From Bacteroidota bacterium (GTDB taxonomy: Bacteria > Bacteroidota > Bacteroidia > Chitinophagales > JADIYW01), in assembly GCA_016705125.1 (NCBI GenBank), contig JADIYW010000008.1:101147-165146 (forward strand): a DNA stretch of 64,000 bases, written 5' to 3'. The notes beneath the pieces are model-generated. The model did no database searches. It was not told where the DNA came from and saw only the letters and a list, made by a program, of their open reading frames with translations. Within the stretch, counting starts at the first letter, position 1. Each line of letters opens with the position of its first letter. The translations under genes and the position numbers were made by a program. Below are positions 1 through 7,974 of the stretch, one piece after another.

Positions 1-668
1 CCGAAACACATATCATTCTTTCCTTAAATCAGAATGCTCATATCGAACAAAGCACCTTACTTGCAGGCTTTATTCAAAAACAATTTAAAGAATTAGGTCG
101 TTATTCAAGAGGCGTAAAACAAGCGGGCTTTTTGGTTTTATACAAAACGGCAATGCCAGCAGTTTTAATAGAGACTGGTTTCTTAACCAACCCTTCAGAA
201 GGCTCCTATTTGATAAGTGATGAAGGGCAATCTAAATTAAGTTCTTCGATATTCAAAGGTTTTAAATCCTATAAAGATGTGATGGAAGGCAATTCATCAG
301 AAATAGCCGAAATACCAAAAGAAGCTCCAACTCCTCCAAAAGAAGAGCCCAAAGAAAAGCCAAAAGAAGATCCTAAGCCAATAGTGAGTGACCCAGAGAA
401 AATGGAGGGTATTAAATTTAAAGTTCAAATATTTGCTACAAAAGGAACAATTAATACAGAAACTGGGAAATTCTCTAAAGTTGAAAAACTGCACAAAGAA
501 ATGTTGGGCGATATAAAACGTTTTTTGTGTGGTCCATTCTCCACTTTTAAAGAAGCTGATAATTATAGAAAAAAAATAATCCCATTGGGTTTTACTGATG
601 CATATGTGGTCGTTTATAAGGATGGAGTGCGACTTTCGGGTAGTGAAGCCAATGCATATTTAAAATAA
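1..668 (+). CDS. N-acetylmuramoyl-L-alanine amidase, C-terminal part with SPOR-like domain (cut by window edge)
   Basis: The frame is open from base 3, so the gene begins outside the window and about 221 C-terminal residues are visible. Visible residues about 52-62 (VLIETGFLTNP) match the segment of Amidase_3 zinc amidases that holds the second catalytic glutamate; the family cleaves the MurNAc to L-Ala amide in peptidoglycan during septation. A Pro/Lys/Glu-rich linker follows (about 104-133), then a SPOR-like domain (about 137-213, starting FKVQIFA) expected to bind denuded septal glycan. The zinc ligands lie upstream of the window. The MCE gene follows after 91 bases. The amidase call rests on the short conserved segment plus the domain order. 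Confidence 0.85.
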   Translation, partial: ETHIILSLNQNAHIEQSTLLAGFIQKQFKELGRYSRGVKQAGFLVLYKTAMPAVLIETGFLTNPSEGSYLISDEGQSKLSSSIFKGFKSYKDVMEGNSSEIAEIPKEAPTPPKEEPKEKPKEDPKPIVSDPEKMEGIKFKVQIFATKGTINTETGKFSKVEKLHKEMLGDIKRFLCGPFSTFKEADNYRKKIIPLGFTDAYVVVYKDGVRLSGSEANAYLK

Positions 669-734
669 ATGCATAAAAATCACTATTTTATTCATTTTGT
701 TACCTAAAAAACGTGCTAAATAAGTAGAATATTT

Positions 735-742
735 TATTTTTG
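735..742 (+). promoter_or_regulatory. Bacteroidetes -7 promoter element for the MCE gene
   Basis: TATTTTTG matches the TAnnTTTG consensus of the Bacteroidetes primary sigma factor and ends 17 bases before the TTG start at 760. No good -33 box is visible at the usual spacing. Confidence 0.5.
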
Positions 743-759
743 AACAAAATTATTTTAAA

Positions 760-1785
760 TTGAAAGTTTCTAACGAAATAAAAGTAGGTGCATTAACGAT
801 AATTGCCATAATTATTCTAGTATTAGGTTATCGATTTTTGAAGGGAGAAGATTTATTTGCACGCACCCAAACAGTAAATGTAAGATTTGAAAATGTACTT
901 GGATTGTATGATTCAAATCCTGTTTATTTAAATGGTTTATCTGTAGGAAAAATTTCATCTATCGAAATTGACAATAAAGTAGATAGTCTTCCAGTAGGAG
1001 TTGTTTTAGAAATCGATGGTGATATAAAAATCCCAAATGATTCAAAATTTGAAATAATAAATGTCGATCTTTTAGGTGCAAAGGGCATTTCATTTACTCC
1101 TGGTAAAAGCTCCAAATTATACAGTGAAGATATTGATTTTGCAGGAAGCAATAAACCAGATATGATTGCTAACCTTACTAAGGAAATAGCGCCAATTGCT
1201 GATAAGGCTTCTATACTTATGACATCCATGGATGATTTGGTGCTTAAATTAAATAGTTCGCTAGGTACTGGTGATAAAAATTATTTGGGAATGAGTCTTA
1301 AATCACTTTCAACAGCACTTGAAAGCGTGAACGGATTGGCTGCTAATGCAAATACACTAATTAAAAGCGAAACAGGCAATATTGATGCTGTAATGGTAAA
1401 TGCTAAAAAATTAACCGATAATTTAAATACACTCACCGCCAAATTAAATGCCAATACTGGAAAAATAGACAATATCCTTTCCAACTTCGATACCTTATCT
1501 GGCAAGCTAAATGTAATTGACTTAGAGGGAACTGTAAATGAAGTGAAGAAAACGCTTTCGGAATTGGGTGGTGTTGTAGACCAAATTAATAATGGAGATG
1601 GATCAATATCTAAATTACTAAAAGAAGATGGCGTTTATACAGATATTACAAAAGCCATAAAATCATTGGATGAATTGCTTATAGATGTAAAAGTAAATCC
1701 AAAAAGATATGTTTCCCTTTCTTTAATTGAGCGAAAAGATAAAACGCAGAAGAAAAAAGAACCAGAAGTGGCACCTGCACCTTAG
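760..1785 (+). CDS. MlaD/MCE-family lipid transport protein
   Basis: A 341-residue protein with one N-terminal membrane anchor (about 9-27) followed by an MCE domain (about 38-115, with VLGLYDSNPVYLNGLSVGKI). MCE proteins are the periplasmic, anchored subunit of ABC systems that move phospholipids between inner and outer membrane. The rest (about 125-310) is helical and rich in Asn, Leu and Lys, as in the long helices that make a lipid tunnel; the tail is Lys/Glu/Pro-rich. The start is TTG; no better in-frame start exists before the anchor. The permease and ATPase partners are not in this window. It lies between the amidase and OstA genes, all concerned with the envelope. Confidence 0.88.
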   Translation: MKVSNEIKVGALTIIAIIILVLGYRFLKGEDLFARTQTVNVRFENVLGLYDSNPVYLNGLSVGKISSIEIDNKVDSLPVGVVLEIDGDIKIPNDSKFEIINVDLLGAKGISFTPGKSSKLYSEDIDFAGSNKPDMIANLTKEIAPIADKASILMTSMDDLVLKLNSSLGTGDKNYLGMSLKSLSTALESVNGLAANANTLIKSETGNIDAVMVNAKKLTDNLNTLTAKLNANTGKIDNILSNFDTLSGKLNVIDLEGTVNEVKKTLSELGGVVDQINNGDGSISKLLKEDGVYTDITKAIKSLDELLIDVKVNPKRYVSLSLIERKDKTQKKKEPEVAPAP

Positions 1786-1792
1786 TGGAATT

Positions 1793-1852
1793 ATAAATGG
1801 TTAATGTTCAATGGTTAATGATGAATGATTAATAATGAATTACTAACAAGTC
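1793..1852. repeat. Degenerate intergenic repeat, ggttaatg/gaatg type
   Basis: Short imperfect tandem words of the kind AATGGTTAATG recur here. The same words occur at 10070-10105 (inverted), 31130-31155, 35090-35165 and 40720-40750 (inverted), always between genes. Confidence 0.5.
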
Positions 1853-1886
1853 AGAAACTACTTCAATTGAATAATTAATATGAAAT

Positions 1887-3707
1887 ATGGGAAAAAGACT
1901 TCTTTCTTTTTCATTTTTGTTTTTTGCAATCATGATTTCCTCAACCGCTCAAATGGTAAGTCCAAATGATTTGAACAGCGCTCCAACTGGTCCGCCCCCT
2001 CCTATTACAGGCAATAACAATTCAAATGGACCTGGGGAAAAACGCAAAATTGAAATTAAGAATGCCGATTTCATGGAGCTAAGAACCAATTTGGATGTTC
2101 AAATTAGACGTTTAGTGGGCAATGTAAAAATAAAAGATGCAGATGCATTATTTTATTGTGATAGTGCCATTGTAAATGTAACCCTAAATACAATAGATGC
2201 CTTTGGTCATGTTCATATAAAAAAGGGCGACACCATAGATATTTGGGGCGACAAACTATTTTATGATGGCAATACCAAATCGGGCAACATAACACAAAAT
2301 GTAAAACTACGGGATAGGAAACTATTATTAACTACGCCAATTTTAGATTATAATTTAAATGAAGATATTGGCATTTTTAGAAATGGCGGCGTTTTAAAAC
2401 AGGCAAAATCAACACTAACCAGCGAATCGGGCGTTTATTACCATCAAAAAAGCACATGCACTTTTAATGGAAACGTTGTTTATGTGGATGAAAAAACCAA
2501 AATGTATGCCGATTCAATGCGTTTTAATACAAATACGGAGATTGCTACATTTTTGTGTAGAACACATATCGTAACCGATGAAAGCGATATTTGGACGGAT
2601 GCTGGGTATTACGATACCAAAAAGGAAAAAGCATTTTTTACGGGCAAAACGATACTCAAAAAAGATAAGGGTATTTTAGAGGCAGAAAACGTAAACTATG
2701 ATAATGAAAATAAAAAAGGATTAGCCGAAAAAAATGTAATTTATACAGATTCCACTGAAAGAATTACAATCCTTGGCGATAAATTATACTACCAATCGGA
2801 TAGTACTTTAATAAAAGCCACCAACGACCCATTTTTGATAAAAGAAGATGACAAAGACACGCTTTATATTAGTGCCGACACGCTTTTTTCTTTTCAAATT
2901 CCGAAAGTTTATGAGGATACGATAGACAAAAACAAAAACGATACCATCCGTATTTTGTATGCTTACCACCATGTAAAAGTATTGAAAGGGAGAATTTCTG
3001 CCATCTGCGATTCTTTATATTTTTCCTACCAAGATTCGATAATAAAACTTTATCAAAACCCTGTAGTATGGATAGACACCACACAGTTTTCTGCAGATTC
3101 TATTTTGATATATACTAAAAATGATGAAATAGATTTTGTTTACCTAGATGGAAAATGTTTAATTGTAAACCAAAGCGACCCAGGTTATTATAACCAAGTG
3201 AAAGGTAGAAATATACAAGGATTTTTTGAAGATGGCGACCTCAATTTGATGAAAGTAAATGGAAATGCAGAATCATTGTATTATATAAAAGACGATTCGT
3301 CGGCATACATAGGCGCCAATAAGGCTTTATGTAGTCAGATGGATATTTACTTTTCGAATGATTCCTTACAAAAAATCGCATTTTTAGATCATCCAGAAGG
3401 GGCCTTTTTGCCTATGTCTTCCATTGATGAATCCACGGGAAAATTAGAAGGTTTCTTTTGGATGTTCGATAAAAAACCAATTACCAAATATGACATTATT
3501 CGCAATAATAATGCTTTTCAAATAGAAAGAATGAAAGCACTAGACGCCAAAAGGGAATTGGAATTGAAAGCAATGGAAGAATTGAGGAAGAAGGAAGAAA
3601 GCAGGGTCGATCTGGCAAGGATTAGAAAAGGGCAAACCCCGATTAGACGACTTTTTTTTAATAATAATACCTACCCACATCATAAAAATTTTAGGAATTA
3701 TAAATAA
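1887..3707 (+). CDS. OstA/LptA-like outer-membrane biogenesis protein
   Basis: A 606-residue exported protein with signal peptide 1-21 (hydrophobic, ending TAQ). It has many short beta-repeat units of the OstA-like/LptA type (for example ADALFYCDSA and GDKLFYDGNTKSGN), the fold that carries lipopolysaccharide across the periplasm. The C-terminus (about 545-575) is a charged helix. It is far longer than E. coli LptA (185 residues), as is usual for the Bacteroidetes OstA-like proteins. The ATG at 1880 is in another frame, so 1887 was kept. Role in LPS transport is inferred from the fold; the exact partner is unknown. Confidence 0.8.
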   Translation: MGKRLLSFSFLFFAIMISSTAQMVSPNDLNSAPTGPPPPITGNNNSNGPGEKRKIEIKNADFMELRTNLDVQIRRLVGNVKIKDADALFYCDSAIVNVTLNTIDAFGHVHIKKGDTIDIWGDKLFYDGNTKSGNITQNVKLRDRKLLLTTPILDYNLNEDIGIFRNGGVLKQAKSTLTSESGVYYHQKSTCTFNGNVVYVDEKTKMYADSMRFNTNTEIATFLCRTHIVTDESDIWTDAGYYDTKKEKAFFTGKTILKKDKGILEAENVNYDNENKKGLAEKNVIYTDSTERITILGDKLYYQSDSTLIKATNDPFLIKEDDKDTLYISADTLFSFQIPKVYEDTIDKNKNDTIRILYAYHHVKVLKGRISAICDSLYFSYQDSIIKLYQNPVVWIDTTQFSADSILIYTKNDEIDFVYLDGKCLIVNQSDPGYYNQVKGRNIQGFFEDGDLNLMKVNGNAESLYYIKDDSSAYIGANKALCSQMDIYFSNDSLQKIAFLDHPEGAFLPMSSIDESTGKLEGFFWMFDKKPITKYDIIRNNNAFQIERMKALDAKRELELKAMEELRKKEESRVDLARIRKGQTPIRRLFFNNNTYPHHKNFRNYK

Positions 3708-3903
3708 TCTTTTACCAAATGCCCAAATATTTATTCTCGTAGCGTAAAGGAGAACACGGGGCCTGTTTAACCTAAACAGAATTCGTCTTGTTTGAGAAAT
3801 TGAAAGAAATACTTGAAAAAGAATTTAAAATGAAGAAACGTTAGAAAGCAAAATTGGATTTTTACAAGACCTATTAGCTATATTTATTTAAAATTTTAAA
3901 AAA
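3708..3903. other. Gap with a possible decayed ORF and a small inverted repeat
   Basis: CTGTTTA-ACC-TAAACAG at 3763-3779 is a perfect 7-bp inverted repeat without a T-run. Bases 3780-3894 read like the end of a helical protein if one frame change near 3830 is allowed (EFVLFEKLKEILEKEFK, then NEETLESKIGFLQDLLAIFI and stop). TATATTTA at 3879-3886 could be the -7 element for the next gene. Confidence 0.3.
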
Positions 3904-5793
3904 ATGAAAAATAGGTTTTTTCTTGCCATTACCACCTTTTTTATTGTTCAAACAAGTTTTGGTCAAAATTCGTCCCTTGCGGTTGATTCTAAAATAAAAA
4001 ATGTTACCGTTTTTCTTAGCGGTGCTCAAATTTCAAGAACCGCTACTACCCCACTTTCAAAAGGAAGAAATGAATTATTATTTAAAGGTATTTCGCCAAA
4101 TATTGATAAGGAAAGTATCCAATTATCTGGTGAGGGAAAATTCACCATTGTTTCGGTAGCGCATCAATATAATTTTTTGGAGGAAACGAATAGCAAAGAA
4201 CAGGTTAAGCAGTTAATGGAGCAATCGAAAAAATACAAAGAGCAAATTGAAGACCTTACTATACAAATTGATGTCTTTAAAGCCGAAGAGCAAATGTTGG
4301 TGAAAAATCAAGAAATTGGCGGCAGCAATACTGGTGTAAAAGCGAGTGACTTGAAGGAATCAGTAGATTTTCAAAGACTAAGAATGACAGAAGTGAAAAG
4401 TAAAATTTTGGAAAACAATAGAGCAATTACCAAAATAAACCTTGAGTATAATAAGGTATTAAAACAAATAAATGAGTTGCAGGCAAAAAGATATGATCCA
4501 CTGAGCGAAATAGTAGTTGTGGTAGAAGCATTTGATGCTACCAAAGCGGAATTCGATCTGTCGTATTTTGTAAGTAGCGCAGGTTGGACACCAAGTTATG
4601 ACCTCAAAGTAGAGCAACTTAACCAACCCATTAATTTGAAATATAAAGCAAGTGTTTTTCAAAGTACTGGTGAAGATTGGAATAATATAAAACTTACACT
4701 TTCCACTGGTGATCCTCAGTTGGGTGGCGAAAAACCAACTATCTCAAGTTGGTATTTGGGTCAATTGCCTCCTTATATGGTAAAAAAGGAAAAAGATGCT
4801 AATAAAAACATACGACAAGTAAGTGGTTTGGTTTACGATTCAAATACCAATGAACCTTTGATAGGCGTATACGTTTCTGTAGTTGGAACTTCATTTGGCA
4901 CTACCACTGATATTGATGGTAAATATACCATTGCAATTCCAATAGGTGTATCCCAATTAACATTTAGTTATGTTGGTTATACCGATATTACGAGGAATAT
5001 AACGGGTAATTTGATGAATATAAATATGTTACAAGATGGTAATAGACTAGAAGAGGTTGTTGTTTCTGCCTCTAATAACTTTTCTAGTATGTTGGAAGGT
5101 AGCACTCCTGGTTTATACTATTCCTCAAAGGTAAAAAAGCTAAAATCAGAGTATAAATCCCTAGGAATAGAAGAAAACTATCAGCCTACGACTGTTTCTT
5201 TTACTATCGAAAAAAATTATACTATTTTAAGTGATGGGGAATCAAATTCGGTAGAAATAAAAGATGTATTGATTCCTGCTGATTATCAATATTATTGCGC
5301 TCCAGCATTTGACAAGGATGCCTTTTTGACAGCTAAAATTATTGATTGGGAGTCTTTAAATTTATTAGAAGGCGAAGCCAATTTATTCTTTGAGGGTACT
5401 TATTTAGGCAAAAGTCTTATTAATCCAATGATTAACACCGATACAATGGAAATTTCATTGGGCAGAGATAAAGGGATTCAAATTACTAGGGTTAAACTTA
5501 AAGATTTTTCCAAAAAACAATTCCTAGGTTCCAACAGAATTGAACAAAGAACTTGGGAAATTTCGGTTAGAAACAATAAAAAGCAACCTATTAACTTAAT
5601 TCTACAAGACCAATACCCGATAAGCAATAGAAAAGAAATAAGTGTAGAAAGAATTGAGAATGAAGGCGCAATTTTGGATGAAATTGAAGGGTTTTTGACT
5701 TGGAATTTAAACATAATGCCATCTACTGAAAAAAAGGTAATGTTTAAGTTTTTGGTAAAATACCCATCAAATTTGGATATTTTTATTCCATAG
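3904..5793 (+). CDS. DUF4139 (MuiA-like) exported protein with inserted carboxypeptidase-regulatory-like domain
   Basis: A 629-residue protein with signal peptide 1-21 (ending SFGQ). Order: DUF4140-like N-terminal part (about 28-125) with coiled-coil stretches (about 85-120 and 155-195), DUF4139 start (about 205-285), an inserted carboxypeptidase-regulatory-like beta domain (about 303-375, GLVYDSNTNEPLIGV), then LEEVVVSA (about 382-389), and the rest of DUF4139 to the C-terminus. The insert closely resembles the N-terminal extension and TonB-box region of SusC-type receptors. Family function is not settled; a relative was named mucoidy inhibitor A. It stands alone with a short gap to the next lipoprotein gene. 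Confidence 0.8.
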   Translation: MKNRFFLAITTFFIVQTSFGQNSSLAVDSKIKNVTVFLSGAQISRTATTPLSKGRNELLFKGISPNIDKESIQLSGEGKFTIVSVAHQYNFLEETNSKEQVKQLMEQSKKYKEQIEDLTIQIDVFKAEEQMLVKNQEIGGSNTGVKASDLKESVDFQRLRMTEVKSKILENNRAITKINLEYNKVLKQINELQAKRYDPLSEIVVVVEAFDATKAEFDLSYFVSSAGWTPSYDLKVEQLNQPINLKYKASVFQSTGEDWNNIKLTLSTGDPQLGGEKPTISSWYLGQLPPYMVKKEKDANKNIRQVSGLVYDSNTNEPLIGVYVSVVGTSFGTTTDIDGKYTIAIPIGVSQLTFSYVGYTDITRNITGNLMNINMLQDGNRLEEVVVSASNNFSSMLEGSTPGLYYSSKVKKLKSEYKSLGIEENYQPTTVSFTIEKNYTILSDGESNSVEIKDVLIPADYQYYCAPAFDKDAFLTAKIIDWESLNLLEGEANLFFEGTYLGKSLINPMINTDTMEISLGRDKGIQITRVKLKDFSKKQFLGSNRIEQRTWEISVRNNKKQPINLILQDQYPISNRKEISVERIENEGAILDEIEGFLTWNLNIMPSTEKKVMFKFLVKYPSNLDIFIP

Positions 5794-5797
5794 ATTA

Positions 5798-6460
5798 ATG
5801 AAAAATTCCCTCATAAAATATATTTTAGTTTTTTCAATAATCTGTTGTTTTTGGAGCTGCAAAGAAATTAATGCATCTGATAATACCACAAAAGCTATCG
5901 AAAAAATTGCTGAAAATATAGATTATAATGCGGTTAAAAAAAATATATTAAACAGTTCTGAAACCAATATTGAAGCAAATAAAACATTGCTTTTTAATTA
6001 TTGTGTAGATAGTATTTTTCCCGCTTGGATGGGCACCGAATGGGATTTTAATGGCACTACCCAAATTCCAAGGGAAGGAAAAATTGCTTGTGGATATTTT
6101 GTAACCACCATCATCCGAGATTTAGGATTTAAAATTGAAAGGGTAAAATTAGCACAACAAGTCTCGTCAGCTATTATAAAGCAGTATTGTACGGATATTA
6201 AGCATTTTAGTGATATCGAAAAAATGATATTTGCTCTAAGTTCTGATACTGATAATTTATTTATAGTTGGATTGGATTACCATACGGGTTTTTTGGTCTG
6301 TGAAGATGGAATATTGTATTTTGTCCATGCTTCTTATGGCAATCCAAGGTGTGTGGTAAAAGAATTAGCAAAAAAATCGGTTGTTTTGGCATCGAGTAAA
6401 ACATTCATGACGGGGAATTTTTTAAATCCTACCATAATCAAAAAATATTGGAAGAAGTAA
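5798..6460 (+). CDS. Hypothetical lipoprotein with a possible Cys/His catalytic pair
   Basis: A 220-residue protein with a short Lys-containing N-region, a hydrophobic stretch and a cysteine at residue 21 (CFWSC), as in a lipoprotein signal. Two segments stand out: IACGYFVTTIIRDLG (Cys at about 98, at the head of a helix) and GLDYHTGFLV (His at about 163, at the head of a strand), an arrangement like NlpC/P60-type cysteine peptidases or amidases. I do not recognise a named family with certainty. It starts four bases after the DUF4139 stop, so the two are probably co-transcribed. Confidence 0.6.
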   Translation: MKNSLIKYILVFSIICCFWSCKEINASDNTTKAIEKIAENIDYNAVKKNILNSSETNIEANKTLLFNYCVDSIFPAWMGTEWDFNGTTQIPREGKIACGYFVTTIIRDLGFKIERVKLAQQVSSAIIKQYCTDIKHFSDIEKMIFALSSDTDNLFIVGLDYHTGFLVCEDGILYFVHASYGNPRCVVKELAKKSVVLASSKTFMTGNFLNPTIIKKYWKK

Positions 6461-6514
6461 ATTAATTGGAATAAAAAATAATGCAATCTATTTTTAAAAC
6501 CACAATTGAATATT

Positions 6515-6534
6515 AAAAAAAAAATTTTTTTTTT
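6515..6534. terminator. Perfect A10-T10 palindrome between convergent genes
   Basis: Ten A followed directly by ten T lies 55 bases after the lipoprotein stop and faces the end of the DUF4296 gene. It could act in either direction with its T-run, but it has no loop and no GC stem. Confidence 0.3.
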
Positions 6535-6596
6535 GGGCAAAAAATTAAAAAAAAAAAGATTAAATCAAAATTCTCATTTTGAAACCCCAAACCAAT

Positions 6597-6696
6597 AGCC
6601 CTGCTCCGATTATATTCGGAGGGAGCTATATCCTTTTTGTGTTTGTTTTTTTTGTGGGTGGACAAAAAGATATAAGTAGAAAGCAGGATTAGCTCC
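6597..6696. other. Structured intergenic element with competing long-range pairings
   Basis: Visible complementary arms are CTCCGA (6604-6609) with TCGGAG (6616-6621); TATATC-C-TTTTTGT (6627-6640) with ACAAAAAGATATA (6662-6674), one bulged C; CCTGCT (6600-6605) with AGCAGG (6682-6687); and GGAGCTA (6622-6628) with TAGCTCC (6690-6696). The last two cross each other, so they would be alternatives or form a pseudoknot. It lies between the 3' ends of convergent genes. I have an unverified impression that similar elements recur in flavobacterial intergenic regions. Confidence 0.5.
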
Positions 6697-6704
6697 AAAA
6701 AAAC

Positions 6705-7289
6705 TTATTGACCCGGATTATCCTTTTTTATCTTTTCCAATTTTTCCTTTTCTACTTTTTCTCTTATGTTTTTCTTGCGCTCATTCCATATTTTTTGCTG
6801 CTCCTCATTGAAAGGATTATTCGGATTATCTCTAATTTCATTTTGTTTTTGAACAACTGGTTCTTCCTTACTTTCATCGCCCTCTAAAAGTACGGCCGCG
6901 CTTTGCAACTTTGTAAATACACTCGTAAGCGAATCCATCAATATTTTTAGTTGTTCGGGATGGGTTTCGTAAAAGGAATAGCTGGTATAAAATAAGGAAT
7001 CGGAAACGGCATGCTTTTTAAATATTTGTGGGTAAATTTCGGCACGCATATAATCACCGCTATTGGTTTTATTGGTAAATCCCTCATTAAACCCATACGA
7101 ATCGGCATACATAATATCCGTCATTACCTTTACCATTTTACCCAATGGCATCACATCTTTGGGAATTTTGGCTATTTCTTTCTTTTTGCATGAAATACTA
7201 CAAAAAAAGCAAGCAATAATGATAAAAACAAGATAAAACTGCTTAACAATTTTATATTTGTATGATAAATTGAAAAATATGTCTGACAT
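6705..7289 (-). CDS. DUF4296-type lipoprotein
   Basis: Start at ATG 7289 gives 194 residues: a Lys-containing N-region, hydrophobic FYLVFIIIACFFCSIS and then Cys-Lys-Lys, a lipoprotein signal. The mature part begins with IPKDVMPLGKMVKVMTDIMYAD, the hallmark opening of the small Bacteroidetes DUF4296 family (unknown function), followed by YPQIFKKHAVSDSLFYTSYSFY and a Lys/Glu-rich tail. The longer frame to 7373 runs into yggS. Even the 7289 start overlaps the 5' end of the divergent yggS; no ATG, GTG or TTG lies closer to the signal peptide. Confidence 0.75.
   Translation of the reverse strand: MSDIFFNLSYKYKIVKQFYLVFIIIACFFCSISCKKKEIAKIPKDVMPLGKMVKVMTDIMYADSYGFNEGFTNKTNSGDYMRAEIYPQIFKKHAVSDSLFYTSYSFYETHPEQLKILMDSLTSVFTKLQSAAVLLEGDESKEEPVVQKQNEIRDNPNNPFNEEQQKIWNERKKNIREKVEKEKLEKIKKDNPGQ
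7253..7260 (+). promoter_or_regulatory. -7 promoter element for yggS
   Basis: TATATTTG is an exact TAnnTTTG match. Transcription would begin near 7265, which leaves the ATG at 7279 but not the upstream ATG at 7258 on the message, and so decides the yggS start. Confidence 0.6.
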
Positions 7290-7974
7290 AAATTTAGATA
7301 CCTTAATTAATTTGGTAAAATTAGCGAAAGAAAAGGATATTACGTTAGTTGCCGTTTCAAAAACTAAACCCATTGAATTAATTCAGCAGGCCTACGACGC
7401 TGGAATTCGCGATTTCGGTGAGAATAAAGTACAAGAAATTAAAGCTAAAGCGGAGCAATTGCCCAAAGATATTAATTGGCATCTGATTGGACATTTGCAA
7501 ACCAACAAGGTAAAATATATTGCGCCGTTTGTACATCTTATCCAGTCGGTGGACAGTTTGAATTTGGCCTATGAAATAAATAAACAAGGACAAAAACAAC
7601 AAAGAGTTATACCCATTTTATTACAGATGTTTATTGCAGCCGAAACGAATAAATTTGGCTTTTCGGAGGAAGAATTGCTCGACCATTTAGATATAGATGC
7701 TTTTGAGGGCTTAAAGAATATCAGAATTTGTGGGTTAATGGGAATGGCAACCCATACGCCAAATAAAATATTAATAAAAACAGAATTTGGCGGGCTGAAA
7801 GCATTTTATGATAAAGTGAAAGCAACTTATTTTATCAATGACCCCCATTTTAATATCCTTTCGATGGGTATGAGTGGCGATTACGACATTGCTGTTGAAG
7901 AAGGAAGCAACCTGATAAGGGTGGGAAGCGCTATATTTGGTGAGCGTGATTATTCAAAAAAAGCAATTAAATAA
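7279..7974 (+). CDS. yggS: YggS/PROSC-family PLP-binding protein
   Basis: A 231-residue single-domain fold-type III PLP protein. LVAVSKTKP holds the PLP lysine (Lys28) and the middle reads FGENKVQEIKAK and WHLIGHLQTNKVKYI, the family signature; the C-terminal part has LSMGMSGDYDIAVEEGSNLIRVGSAIFG, split here by function: phosphate binding and the family end. These proteins keep free PLP in balance and have no known enzymatic reaction. The start at 7279 was preferred to 7258 because of the promoter. The next gene begins at the base after the stop. Confidence 0.93.
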   Translation: MSDINLDTLINLVKLAKEKDITLVAVSKTKPIELIQQAYDAGIRDFGENKVQEIKAKAEQLPKDINWHLIGHLQTNKVKYIAPFVHLIQSVDSLNLAYEINKQGQKQQRVIPILLQMFIAAETNKFGFSEEELLDHLDIDAFEGLKNIRICGLMGMATHTPNKILIKTEFGGLKAFYDKVKATYFINDPHFNILSMGMSGDYDIAVEEGSNLIRVGSAIFGERDYSKKAIK

